From an uncultured Acetatifactor sp. (GTDB lineage: Bacteria > Bacillota > Clostridia > Lachnospirales > Lachnospiraceae): a stretch of DNA of 64,000 nt. The notes under the pieces were generated by a model. That model had not been told where the DNA came from. It saw only the letters and a program-made list of their open reading frames with translations, and ran no database searches. A program made the position numbers and the translations under genes. Of the stretch, positions 25,406 through 33,820 are shown piece after piece; position 1 is the stretch's first letter, and each line of letters starts with the position of its first letter. The DNA lies in contig CAJUFO010000008.1 in NCBI GenBank assembly GCA_910585615.1, positions 1 through 64,000 on the forward strand. The letters run 5' to 3'.

Positions 25406-26806
25406 TTACCTGGAGGCGTCAATCTGCAGCTGTATCTGCGCCGCCAGCTCCTGCACCAGCGCCGTCACGTCCGCCCCGTTCCATACCTTGGAGAACAGGC
25501 TCTCCAGCTGCACCCAGAAATTTCCCGTCTCCATCATCTTCGGCAGAGGGATGCTGTCCCCGTAAGCCTGCCGGAAAATCTGCAGGCCGGGTTCGTCCTC
25601 CTCCGTCCCCAGCTTAGCGGGCGCTTTCCCCGTCCTGTCGTACAGGGTCCCGGCACATTCCCCTGCCAAATAGGCCGCAAAGCGGTTGGCCAGCGCCTGG
25701 TTCCGGGAATAGCTGTTCACCGCCACGGCAGTGGTGACGGACATTGTGCGGCTCTTCAGCTCCCCGCTCACCTGGGGCAGCACGGCTATCCCGTAGTCAA
25801 ATCCGATTTCCCCGTTCTCCTTCGCCTGGGCCAGCCTGGCCGCCGCGTCCGTGGTGGCGATGGTGAACACCAGCTTCCCCTGGCAAAAATCCTCTATGAC
25901 GGTCTCGTAGTCCACCTTGTCGGACTCTATGGAAAAGAACTGGTTCAGGGCCTTATAGACCTCCAGGCACTGAATCGTCTCCTGATTGGCGATATTTATC
26001 AGCGAGCTGTCGTCCCCCGCGTCCCCTCCTACAATCATATAGTTCCCCACAATCCAGTAGTTGTAGAAGATGTCCGACACATCCCATTTCATGACGCCCT
26101 CCACGCCCTCGGGCACATCGAAGGTATCCGCAATGTGCAGAATGTCGTCCACCGTAGCGGGCACCGCGCTCTGGAAATACTCCTCCGTCTTCTGGGCCAG
26201 CAGCGTCTCGTCCACCTGGATCCCGGAGGAATCCTCCCCCGGATTCTCCTCCGCCTCGCCGGCCTCCAGAAGCTCCTTCGTGGCGCTCTGGGAGGCCCAT
26301 TCGTGCAGATAGGTCTCATTGTACAGCAGCGCGCTGGTCTCAAAGCAGAGGGGATACGCCACCCGCATCCCCTGATAGGTCACCGCCGAAAGGGCAGCCC
26401 GGGGGAAATTCGCCTCGTTGCAGATTCCCTCCAGATCCTGCACCTGGGTGGCCAGGCCTGCCAGATAGGCCTTCTCCAGGGAATCGTGGCCGATCAGGTA
26501 GGCGTCCGGCACCTGAAGGTCACCGGCAGAGGCCTGGCTGATCGCCTCCAGGTACTCGCCCTCCGAGGTCAGCACGGGAATGACCCGCACGCCCTCCCGC
26601 TCGCCGAAGGACACGGCGGCGCTGCTCAAGAAATTCGTCATCCCTTCATCGGAATACCAGAAATAAATGGTCTCTTTGTCGCTCCCCCATGTCATGGGGA
26701 CTCCTGTCTCCTCCGCGTCTGACGCGGCAAAGGTGCTTCCGTATAAAACGGCCGTCCCCATGACCAGCACGGCCGCCACTGCGGTCAGTCTCTTTTTCAG
26801 ATGCAT
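25406..26806 (-). CDS. extracellular solute-binding protein (sugar ABC type), orphan
   Basis: A 466-residue secreted protein of the family-1 solute-binding fold, with signal peptide (VAAVLVMGTAVLYGSTFAASD) but no lipobox cysteine, unusual for a Firmicute binding protein, which is normally a lipoprotein. The mature part has TIYFWYSDEG, a mid-region SDIFYNYWIVGNYMIVGGDA, and closes with an unusual Gln-rich helix (VQELAAQIQLQIDA). No permease or ATPase genes lie beside it; the only permease trace is the fragment at 43706, far away. It may work with distant permeases or act as a sensor. The substrate is unknown. Confidence 0.78.
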   Translation of the reverse strand: MHLKKRLTAVAAVLVMGTAVLYGSTFAASDAEETGVPMTWGSDKETIYFWYSDEGMTNFLSSAAVSFGEREGVRVIPVLTSEGEYLEAISQASAGDLQVPDAYLIGHDSLEKAYLAGLATQVQDLEGICNEANFPRAALSAVTYQGMRVAYPLCFETSALLYNETYLHEWASQSATKELLEAGEAEENPGEDSSGIQVDETLLAQKTEEYFQSAVPATVDDILHIADTFDVPEGVEGVMKWDVSDIFYNYWIVGNYMIVGGDAGDDSSLINIANQETIQCLEVYKALNQFFSIESDKVDYETVIEDFCQGKLVFTIATTDAAARLAQAKENGEIGFDYGIAVLPQVSGELKSRTMSVTTAVAVNSYSRNQALANRFAAYLAGECAGTLYDRTGKAPAKLGTEEDEPGLQIFRQAYGDSIPLPKMMETGNFWVQLESLFSKVWNGADVTALVQELAAQIQLQIDASR

Positions 26807-26843
26807 AGCAAACTCCTACTGTACTATCGGCATCGTGCCTGCC

Positions 26844-28052
26844 TTACTCCGCTTCGGGCGGCTCAATGCAGCTCTCCAATATCTCTATCATCTCGTCCAC
26901 GTTTTCCTTCGAGATGATCAGGGGCGGCACGAAACGAAGGGTGTCCGCGCCCGCGTTGATCAATAGCAATCCGTTCTCCAGGGCGCGCTCAATCACCTCC
27001 CGCACAGGGCAGTCGAATACCAGGCCCTGCATAAGGCCCGTTCCCCGCCTCTCTGTAATGCAGTCGTATTTCTCCTTGAGTTCCTCCAGGCGCTTCTCCA
27101 GATAGGGCGCTACCTCCCTCACATTCTCTATTATATGGTTCTCCTCGAATAAATCAAGCACTTTTTCCACTGCGGCGCAGGCCAGGGGGTTGCCGCCGTA
27201 GGTGGTCCCGTGGTCTCCCGCCGCCAGGGAATTCGCCGCCACCTTCTCCGTCATCAGGAACGCCCCCACGGGCACGCCGCAGCCCAGGGCCTTGGCAGTG
27301 GTCATGATGTCAGGCTTCACGCCGTAGCGCTGCCAGGCGAACATATGGCCTGTCCTGCCCATGCCGCACTGAATCTCGTCCAGTATCAGCAGGATGTCCT
27401 TTTCTTCGCAGAGGGCCTTTACACCTTTCAGGAATTCCTCGGTGGCAGGCACCAGGCCGCCCTCGCCCTGGACAGTCTCCAGGATGATTGCGCACGTCTT
27501 GTCGTTTATCAGTTCCTCTACGCTGGCCAGGTCGTTCATCCGGGCGAATCTGACGTTCCCGATCATGGGTTCGAAGGGCTCGCGGTACTTGGGGGTGCCG
27601 GTGACGGACAGAGCTCCGAAGGTCCTGCCGTGGAAGGAATGCTCCATGGCTATGATCTCATGGTCCGTGCCGCCGTCCTTTTGATATGCGTACTTGCGGG
27701 CAGCCTTGATGGCCCCTTCGACAGCCTCCGCGCCGGAATTGGTGAAGAACACCCTGTCCATGCCGGAGACCTCCTTCAGCTTCTTCGCCGCCCGGATAGC
27801 GGGCATGTTGTAGTAGTAGTTGGAGGTGTGGATCACCTTGTCGATCTGGCTTTTTAAGGCGTCATTGTAGTCCTTATTGCCGTACCCTAAGGCGAACACG
27901 GCGATGCCGGACACGAAGTCCAGGTACTTGATGCCGTCGGTGTCGTACAGATAGACGCCCTTTCCCTTCTCAATGATTATCTGGTAGCGGTTATAGGTGT
28001 GGAGCAGGGACTGCTCCGCCTCCTCGATGTATTCCTGCATGTTCATAGTCAT
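26844..28052 (-). CDS. argD: acetylornithine aminotransferase
   Basis: A 402-residue class-III PLP aminotransferase that makes N-acetylornithine from N-acetylglutamate semialdehyde and may also serve lysine synthesis. Visible motifs are the substrate region FTNSGAEAVEGAIKAARKYA (about residue 102), ILDEIQCGMGRTG (about 220), and the PLP lysine in MTTAKALGCGVPVGA (about 250). Length is normal. It is the last of the arg genes in transcription order (argC, argJ, argB, argD). The start at 28052 has AAGGAGAG upstream. ArgD versus a gabT-like enzyme is settled by the argB and argJ neighbours. Confidence 0.93.
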   Translation of the reverse strand: MTMNMQEYIEEAEQSLLHTYNRYQIIIEKGKGVYLYDTDGIKYLDFVSGIAVFALGYGNKDYNDALKSQIDKVIHTSNYYYNMPAIRAAKKLKEVSGMDRVFFTNSGAEAVEGAIKAARKYAYQKDGGTDHEIIAMEHSFHGRTFGALSVTGTPKYREPFEPMIGNVRFARMNDLASVEELINDKTCAIILETVQGEGGLVPATEEFLKGVKALCEEKDILLILDEIQCGMGRTGHMFAWQRYGVKPDIMTTAKALGCGVPVGAFLMTEKVAANSLAAGDHGTTYGGNPLACAAVEKVLDLFEENHIIENVREVAPYLEKRLEELKEKYDCITERRGTGLMQGLVFDCPVREVIERALENGLLLINAGADTLRFVPPLIISKENVDEMIEILESCIEPPEAE

Positions 28053-28139
28053 TCTCTCCTTATTACAATCCCGTTATGCGCAGTGTGCGCCTCTCTTTGT
28101 ACCTTGCGTGCCGTGCTTCAGTCAGGCTCATTCGATTCC

Positions 28140-29024
28140 TTAGTCCGCCTCTTCATCGTCTATGATGGCTGTGCCGATGCCCTGCTTGGTAAAGATTTCC
28201 AGGAGCAGGCAGTGGGGAATCCGTCCGTCCAGGATGTGGACGCGGCTCACGCCGTTTCGCACGGCCAGCGTGCAGTTGTTGAGCTTGGGCAGCATGCCGC
28301 CGCCGATATAGCCGCTTGCCACCAGCTCCTCGGCCTCGGAAGCCGTAATCCTGGAGATAAAGCCCTTTTTCTCCTTGAAGTCCTTATAGATGCCCTCGAT
28401 GTCCGTCAGGAAGGCCAGCTTCTCCGCCTTCACCGCCTTTGCGATGGCGCAGGCCGCATCGTCCGCGTTGATGTTGTAGGTCTGGAAATTGCTGTCCAGG
28501 CCGATGGGGGCTACGATAGGCAGGAAATCTTTTTCCAGTAAATCGTAGAGCACCTTGGGGTTCACACCGGTAATCTCCCCCACGAAGCCGATGTCCTGGC
28601 CGTCGGAATATTTCTTCTCCACCTGGAGCAGGCCGCCGTCCTTGCCGCTGACGCCCACGGCCTTCACGCCCAGCTCCTGCACCATGGTGACCAGGTCCTT
28701 GTTCACCTTGTTGAGCACCATCTCCGCGATCTCCATGGTCTCTTCGTCGGTGACCCGCAGACCGTTCACGAAGGTGGATTCCTTGCCTACTTTCCCCACC
28801 CAGCGGCTGATCTCCTTGCCTCCGCCGTGGACAATGATGGGCTTGAAGCCCACCAGCTTTAAGAGGGTCACGTCCTTGATGACGTTTTTCTGCAGTTCCT
28901 CATTGCTCATGGCGCTGCCGCCGTATTTCACGACGATGATTTTGCGGTTGAACCGCTGGATGTAGGGCAGGGCCTCGATGAGGACTTCGGCTTTCTGAAG
29001 TACTTTCTCCATGTCTTTTTCCAT
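28140..29024 (-). CDS. argB: acetylglutamate kinase
   Basis: A 294-residue kinase that phosphorylates N-acetylglutamate, second step of arginine synthesis. The phosphate-binding stretch [11 protein letters not shown] (about residue 28) and the [11 protein letters not shown] motif (about residue 64) are the family signatures. The N-terminal helix before residue 25 is typical of hexameric, arginine-inhibited forms, so feedback inhibition is likely. The start is ATG 29024 with GGAAG upstream. It lies between argD and a small acetyltransferase gene. Confidence 0.94.
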   Translation of the reverse strand: MEKDMEKVLQKAEVLIEALPYIQRFNRKIIVVKYGGSAMSNEELQKNVIKDVTLLKLVGFKPIIVHGGGKEISRWVGKVGKESTFVNGLRVTDEETMEIAEMVLNKVNKDLVTMVQELGVKAVGVSGKDGGLLQVEKKYSDGQDIGFVGEITGVNPKVLYDLLEKDFLPIVAPIGLDSNFQTYNINADDAACAIAKAVKAEKLAFLTDIEGIYKDFKEKKGFISRITASEAEELVASGYIGGGMLPKLNNCTLAVRNGVSRVHILDGRIPHCLLLEIFTKQGIGTAIIDDEEAD

Positions 29025-29082
29025 GGGTATCGCTTCCTTTCTGGGTGCAAATTTCTTTTTTCTGTTTTCAAAAATCAGGCAA

Positions 29083-29511
29083 TCAATATGGCGTATTTAT
29101 CTCCACTGTTTTCCGCATTCCCGTCGGACTGGAATGAAAGCCAAATTTCTCATAAAATGGTTCTTTTCCCGCCACTGCCGTCAAGCCCACATCGACTTTC
29201 GTACCCGGGACAGCGGTGCGCTCGATATGTTCCAGAAGCCGCTCTACTATACTCTTCCCAATACCTTTTCCCTGATATTCGGGCAGGACGATAATTTCCT
29301 GTAAATACCAGTACATTGCCCCGTCACCTACAAGTCTTCCCATTCCAACGACTTTTCCATCACATATCGCGGATACATTGAACAATCCATTCTCAAGCGC
29401 TTTTTCAACCTGCGGCAATGGTCTTTCAAGGAAGCCCGTCGCTACCTTCAGCCGGATAAAATCTTCTGCTTTCAGCACATTTTCTGCCAGCTCAAACCGT
29501 ATGCTTCCCAT
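29083..29511 (-). CDS. GNAT family N-acetyltransferase
   Basis: A 142-residue acetyltransferase with the acetyl-CoA-binding motif [20 protein letters not shown] (about residues 74-93) and the C-terminal [14 protein letters not shown] typical of the family. The substrate is unknown. It sits between argB and argJ, where the usual argCJBD order has no gene, and its DNA is visibly more AT-rich than the arg genes on either side, which suggests later insertion. It is not the arginine-pathway ArgA: it is too small and lacks a kinase-like domain. Confidence 0.85.
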   Translation of the reverse strand: MGSIRFELAENVLKAEDFIRLKVATGFLERPLPQVEKALENGLFNVSAICDGKVVGMGRLVGDGAMYWYLQEIIVLPEYQGKGIGKSIVERLLEHIERTAVPGTKVDVGLTAVAGKEPFYEKFGFHSSPTGMRKTVEINTPY

Positions 29512-29550
29512 ATGGCTCTATCCTCCGTGAATCCGGGCGTGCCATTCCTA

Positions 29551-30774
29551 TCAACTCCTGTAATCCGCATTGATTTTCACATAATCGTAGCTCAAGTCGC
29601 AGCCCCAGGCAGTGGCTTCTGCGTCTCCCATATGCATGTCCACCAGGGCGGTGACCTCCGGATCGGACAGGATTTTCGTGGCCTCCTCTTCGCTGTATTC
29701 ACAGGCCACGCCGTCTCCGTAGATATGTATCTGCCCGCTTCGGCTCCGGAAATACAGGTCTACGTTTTCCGGGTCGAACTTCGCGCCGGAATAGCCCAGG
29801 GCACAGAGAATCCTGCCCCAGTTGGCATCGTGGCCGAAGATGGCTGCCTTGGTCAAGGAGGAGCAGATGACGGATTTCGCCAGAATCCTGGCATCCTCCT
29901 TGGTGGCCGCGCCGATGACTTTCGTCTCGAACAGGGCCGTAGCGCCCTCTCCGTCCCCTGCCATTTTCTTCGCCAGATAGGTGGTGACGAAGCCCAGGGC
30001 CTGGCAGAAGGCAGTGTAATCCGGGCCCTCGGCCGCAATCTCCGCATTGCCAGCAAGGCCGTTGGCCAGAATCAGCAGGGTGTCGTTGGTGCTGGTGTCG
30101 CCGTCCACGGATATCATGTTGAAGGAATCCGCCACATCGGCCCGCAGGGCTTTCTGAAGCATCTCCTTTGAGATGCGTGCGTCCGTAGTCAGGAAGCCCA
30201 GCATGGTGCACATGTTGGGGTGGATCATGCCGGAGCCCTTGCACATGCCGCCCAGGGTGACGGTTTTCCCGCTTATCTTAAACGTTACAGCGATCTCCTT
30301 GGGCACGGTGTCCGTGGTCATGATGGCCCTGGCCGCGTCCATGCCGGCCTGCAGGCCCTCCGCCTTTGTCTCCGCCAGCTTCCGGATGCCCGCCTTTAAT
30401 CTATCCAGGGGCAGTTGCATGCCGATGACTCCGGTGGATGCCACCAGCACGGAATCCCCGGGAATCCCCAGCAGTTCGCCTGCACAATCGGCCTCCGCCC
30501 GGCAGCAGTCCATCCCCTGCTTTCCGGTGCAGGCGTTGGCGATGCCGGAGTTGACTACGACTGCCTGGGCATAAGGGGATTCCTCCACGATTTTCCTGTC
30601 CCAGATGACCGGAGCCGCTTTCACCACGTTCACAGTGAAAGTCCCTGCCGCCACGCAGGGCACAGTGCTGTAGATTAGCGCCATGTCCTTTCTGTTCTGA
30701 TATTTTATGGCCGCTTCCACGCCTGCCGCCTGGAAGCCCTTCGCCGCGGTGATGCCGCCTTCTATCTGTTTCAT
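29551..30774 (-). CDS. argJ: bifunctional ornithine acetyltransferase / N-acetylglutamate synthase
   Basis: A 407-residue ArgJ. It transfers the acetyl group from N-acetylornithine to glutamate, and often can also acetylate glutamate from acetyl-CoA. The precursor cuts itself before the Thr in the motif KGSGMIHPNMCTMLGF (about residue 185), leaving two chains; that Thr is present, although the usual Ala before it is Cys. Upstream STGVIGMQLP is also conserved. The start at 30774 has GGGAGG 8 bases upstream. It is separated from argC by two accessory genes and a pseudogene. Confidence 0.95.
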   Translation of the reverse strand: MKQIEGGITAAKGFQAAGVEAAIKYQNRKDMALIYSTVPCVAAGTFTVNVVKAAPVIWDRKIVEESPYAQAVVVNSGIANACTGKQGMDCCRAEADCAGELLGIPGDSVLVASTGVIGMQLPLDRLKAGIRKLAETKAEGLQAGMDAARAIMTTDTVPKEIAVTFKISGKTVTLGGMCKGSGMIHPNMCTMLGFLTTDARISKEMLQKALRADVADSFNMISVDGDTSTNDTLLILANGLAGNAEIAAEGPDYTAFCQALGFVTTYLAKKMAGDGEGATALFETKVIGAATKEDARILAKSVICSSLTKAAIFGHDANWGRILCALGYSGAKFDPENVDLYFRSRSGQIHIYGDGVACEYSEEEATKILSDPEVTALVDMHMGDAEATAWGCDLSYDYVKINADYRS

Positions 30775-30960
30775 GCATGTACCTCCCTGGGTGCTTTCTC
30801 ATCTATGTCCTCGTCTGCCTACGGCAGGCATGGATTCGGTATTCTTCCCGAAAAATGCCGCTATGCTATGTACTGCAAAAGTTGCTTTTTCCAGGTCGTA
30901 AATCACCGCATCCTGAATGCTGCCCAGGATAAACGGCGAATGGGACGATAGATTTTCTGC

Positions 30961-31425
30961 TCACCGGTTAAACGCCGTAATATTCGCCTCGTTCAGCGTA
31001 AAATCGTAATAATTCAAATCCTCCCGCCTGGTCCAGCCGATGCGCTTCCAGAACGCGTTCCCCACATCGTTGGCCGTGAAGGCGATCAGGCTGACCTTGT
31101 TGATATGCTCCGCCTTCAGGGCGTTCATGCAGTAGACCACCATGGCCTTGCCGATGCCCATCCTGCGCCAGTCCTCTCTCACGCACACATGGTACAGACA
31201 GCCCCTCCTGCCGTCATGGCCGCAGAGTATCCCGCCCACAATCTCGCCCTCCCCGCTCATGGCCACCACGCTGGCGTCGGGATTGCGCTCCAGGAAGCGC
31301 TCCACGCCCTCCCTGGAATCGTCTATGCTGCGCATGCCGAAGCCCCGGATGGTCTTCCACAGGGCATAGAGCCCCTGGTAATCTTCTATTGTCATGGTCT
31401 TAATCGTAAACGTTTTATCGTTCAT
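30961..31425 (-). CDS. GNAT family N-acetyltransferase
   Basis: A 154-residue acetyltransferase with the CoA-binding segment VREDWRRMGIGKAMVVYCMN (about residues 85-104) and a C-terminal FWKRIGWTRREDLNYYDF block. Its internal DASVVAMSGEGEIVGGILCG strand region is normal for the fold. The likely start is ATG 31425, with AGGA 11 bases upstream; an earlier in-frame start at 31530 gives a Pro/Arg/Glu-rich extension with no support. It lies inside the broken arginine gene run. The substrate is unknown. Confidence 0.83.
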   Translation of the reverse strand: MNDKTFTIKTMTIEDYQGLYALWKTIRGFGMRSIDDSREGVERFLERNPDASVVAMSGEGEIVGGILCGHDGRRGCLYHVCVREDWRRMGIGKAMVVYCMNALKAEHINKVSLIAFTANDVGNAFWKRIGWTRREDLNYYDFTLNEANITAFNR

Positions 31426-31595
31426 TTTTTCTTTTTCCTGTCTTTCTCGATTGTATGGCTCGGATTCACGTGTCATCCTGGGATTCCCCTGCTCTCCACG
31501 CCGTCCAGGACGCCTCCCATCTCCCGGCATCCCCCACAGGCTTTACCAGTATACACCGTTTCCGCTGAAAGGACAATGCTTTTTTGTCATGAAGT

Positions 31596-32027
31596 TCATA
31601 CCGTAAAATCGATGTCATATCTGGTTCCATGATGGTACAGCACGCCCTCCGTCAGGCGCACCCGCAGGAGGCAGGTGTTCGGATCCTCCTCATTGGTGTG
31701 CCCGTTGTCATACCACTCGGCGAAGACTGTCCTGACCTTTGCCATGATCTCCGCATTGCGCTCCGCCTTGACATGCCCCAGGTTCTCTCCCATGCCCTGG
31801 GCCGTGAACCAGTCGCCGCAGACCGCCACTGACGGGTTCTTCCCGATATGCCGCATCTTGTTGGAAAGGGCATAGGTGACCACATAGAACGCCCCATCCT
31901 CGTAATAGCCGTTCACAGTCCGCACATAGGGCTTCCCATCCTCCACCGTGGCCAGCGCCAGCAGGCTGTCGCAGCCGAACCTTTCGTCCATAATCCGCGC
32001 CGTCTCTTCCGTAAGCTTCTCTCCCAT
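31596..32027 (-). CDS. pyridoxamine 5'-phosphate oxidase-like flavin-binding protein
   Basis: A 143-residue split-barrel protein of the PNPOx-like family, which binds FMN or F420-type cofactors; many members are of unknown function. Typical features are SLLALATVEDGKPYVRTVNG (about residues 19-38) and FYVVTYALSNKMRHIGKNP (about 46-64). The start at 32027 has GGAGGAG 6 bases upstream; the longer frame to 32144 overlaps the Fic pseudogene and is not supported. It is far shorter than PdxH (about 200 residues), so a role in vitamin B6 synthesis is unlikely. It is transcribed in the same direction as the arg genes. Confidence 0.82.
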   Translation of the reverse strand: MGEKLTEETARIMDERFGCDSLLALATVEDGKPYVRTVNGYYEDGAFYVVTYALSNKMRHIGKNPSVAVCGDWFTAQGMGENLGHVKAERNAEIMAKVRTVFAEWYDNGHTNEEDPNTCLLRVRLTEGVLYHHGTRYDIDFTV

Positions 32028-32125
32028 TTTCCGCTCCTCCCATCTCCTGAAAACCGTTTTCTGAAAGCTGATGCCCTTAAACATAGGCTTATCAGCCTCC
32101 CCACATGTCCGCGCTGCCGAGCCTC

Positions 32126-32446
32126 CTACATAAAGTACTGGCATTTGTCCAGATAAAACGCCTGCTCCTTTTGCAGCAGTTCAATCAATTTATCCAGCCG
32201 CTCCCGGTATTCCTTTAAGGCTTCCAGATATTCATCCCTGTTGGCATCCTCAATCACCGCCGATATGATTCCGCCTTTCAGGCATTCCCTGAACAGAATC
32301 AGCCTGCTTCCCTCAATCTTATTTGAATTGTAGGCAAGCAGGCGCTAGGTGTACGCATATACTCCCGAGCGGTCGAACTTCGCCCGCTCGATTCTGAATC
32401 TCTCTAAAAGGAAATTGAGGAACTCCTGATTTCCACGCCCCTCCAT
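32126..32446 (-). pseudogene. Fic/DOC-family protein remnant (stop codon plus internal deletion)
   Basis: Read from ATG 32446, the frame gives a Fic N-terminal segment (RSGVYAYT, in-frame TAG at 32345-32347, RLLAYNSNKIEGSRL) that runs straight into the Fic C-terminal segment (RLILFRECLKGG, VIEDANRDEYLEALKEY, LIELLQKEQ). Everything between, including the HPFxDGNGR catalytic motif of AMP-transferring Fic enzymes, is gone. The fusion falls at matching SRL-type sequence, which suggests deletion between short repeats. The TAG stands where a Gln codon (CAG) would be expected. The gene cannot make an active Fic enzyme. Confidence 0.85.
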
Positions 32447-32516
32447 CGCGCCACCTCTATTCTCTTCTTTCTATCGTCTGAAACTATACGGCAAATCGCA
32501 AACCTTCTTCGCCCTT

Positions 32517-33575
32517 CTACGGAAAACAGGGCACCAGCTCCAGCCCCTGGCTCTCCTCCAGTCCGAACAGCAGGTTCATGTTCTGCACCGCCTGCCCCGC
32601 CGCGCCCTTCACCAGATTGTCCAAAGCCCCCATCATGATGATGCGCCCGGTACGCTGGTCTATGACGAAATTAATGTCCACATAATTGCTGCCCTCCACC
32701 CATTTCGTCTCCGGGCAGACGCCTTTCTCCAGTACCCGCACAAATCTCTCCCGCGCATAATATCTATCATAGACTGCCCGGATCTCCTCATAGGTGGGCA
32801 GCGCGCCGTCCGCGCGCCTGTTCAGCTTCGCGTACTCCGTCACCAGGATGCCCCGGTTCATGGGGACCAGATGGGGCGTGAAATTTATCATAATCCCACG
32901 GTTCGCCGCATACCCTAACTGCTCCTCGATCTCCGGCGTATGGCGATGGCCTGCCACCCCGTAGGCCTTGATGTTCTCGTTCACCTCGCAGAACAGGTTG
33001 GGCACCTTGGCCCCCCGCCCCGCCCCGGAAGTCCCGGACTTCGCGTCCACGATCAGTGTGTCCACGTCAATCAGCCCCTCCTTCACCAGGGGGTACGCCG
33101 TGAGGATGGAGCAAGTTGTATAGCAGCCCGGATTGGCCACCAGCCTGGTCTCGGCTGTTATCTGGTTCCGGTTCAGCTCGCACAGCCCGTAGACGGCTTC
33201 CGGGATGAACTGGGGGGACTTGTGCTCTATCCCATACCATTTCTCATACACCGCCACGTCCTTGATTCGGTAATCCGCGGACAGGTCTACAATCTTTGCC
33301 TTATTCAATATCCCCTCCGTCAAGAGCCCCGCCAGATATCCCTGGGGCGTCGCCGTGAAGATTACGTCCGCCTGCTCCGCCAGCTCCTCCAGGTCGTCGT
33401 CCCTGCACACGTCCTCCACGATCCGGAACATGTTCTGGTATACCTCATGATATCTTTTGTCTATATAGCTGCGGGAGCCGTACCATACGATTTCCGCCTC
33501 CCTGTGGCCCATCAGTATCCGCACCAGTTCGCTGCCCGCGTACCCTGTGGCCCCTATTATCCCTGCTTTGATCAT
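32517..33575 (-). CDS. argC: N-acetyl-gamma-glutamyl-phosphate reductase
   Basis: A 352-residue ArgC, which reduces N-acetylglutamyl phosphate with NADPH. Motifs are the Rossmann start AGIIGATGYAGSELVRIL, the active-site Cys in VANPGCYTTCSILT (about residue 152), and TPHLVPMNRGIL. The start at 33575 is fixed by GGAGGTG upstream. A promoter and two ArgR-like boxes precede it, so it is likely the first, regulated gene of the arginine set. It is 1.7 kb from argJ because of inserted genes. Confidence 0.95.
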   Translation of the reverse strand: MIKAGIIGATGYAGSELVRILMGHREAEIVWYGSRSYIDKRYHEVYQNMFRIVEDVCRDDDLEELAEQADVIFTATPQGYLAGLLTEGILNKAKIVDLSADYRIKDVAVYEKWYGIEHKSPQFIPEAVYGLCELNRNQITAETRLVANPGCYTTCSILTAYPLVKEGLIDVDTLIVDAKSGTSGAGRGAKVPNLFCEVNENIKAYGVAGHRHTPEIEEQLGYAANRGIMINFTPHLVPMNRGILVTEYAKLNRRADGALPTYEEIRAVYDRYYARERFVRVLEKGVCPETKWVEGSNYVDINFVIDQRTGRIIMMGALDNLVKGAAGQAVQNMNLLFGLEESQGLELVPCFP

Positions 33576-33595
33576 CTTCCTGCACCTCCATGGTA

Positions 33596-33673
33596 AGTAT
33601 AGCACATTTTGTATAAATGTCCACTTCTTTTTTGTTTTTATGCAATTTTCTATAAAATAGCGCATATTTATGC
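33596..33673 (-). promoter_or_regulatory. argC promoter with ArgR-like boxes
   Basis: On the minus strand TATACT (33596-33601) and TGGACA (33618-33623) are 16 bases apart. Upstream are GCATAAATATGC (33662-33673, arms GCATA/TATGC) and TGCATAAAAACA (33633-33644), which resemble Firmicute ARG boxes. They are 29 bases apart centre to centre. Control by ArgR is inferred. Confidence 0.5.
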
Positions 33674-33731
33674 ACCTATCATGCTCTCCCCGCCCTTTCG
33701 GGCGTTCTATCCAAAAAATGGCGAATTCATG

Positions 33732-33761
33732 TTGACGATATGCTTTATTATAAGGTATAAT
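33732..33761 (+). promoter_or_regulatory. promoter for the FIST-chemoreceptor operon
   Basis: TTGACG (33732-33737) and a perfect TATAAT (33756-33761) are 18 bases apart, 60 bases before the FIST gene ATG. The region is AT-rich and shared with the divergent argC promoter. Confidence 0.65.
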
Positions 33762-33820
33762 CAATGCTGTTATCAAGATATTTATAAAATATATATGTTA
33801 TATGAAAGGAAGGCTGCTGC

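Noticed and set aside
30799-30960. Open frame of about 53 codons directly after the GNAT gene (reads SPFILGSIQDAVIYDLEKA)
   Set aside because: It has no good start codon or ribosome site and I recognise no family. It may be an old remnant but cannot be supported.
31596-32144. Longer form of the PNPOx-like gene starting at 32144
   Set aside because: The extra 39 codons overlap the Fic remnant, show no family similarity, and a strong GGAGGAG site precedes the ATG at 32027.
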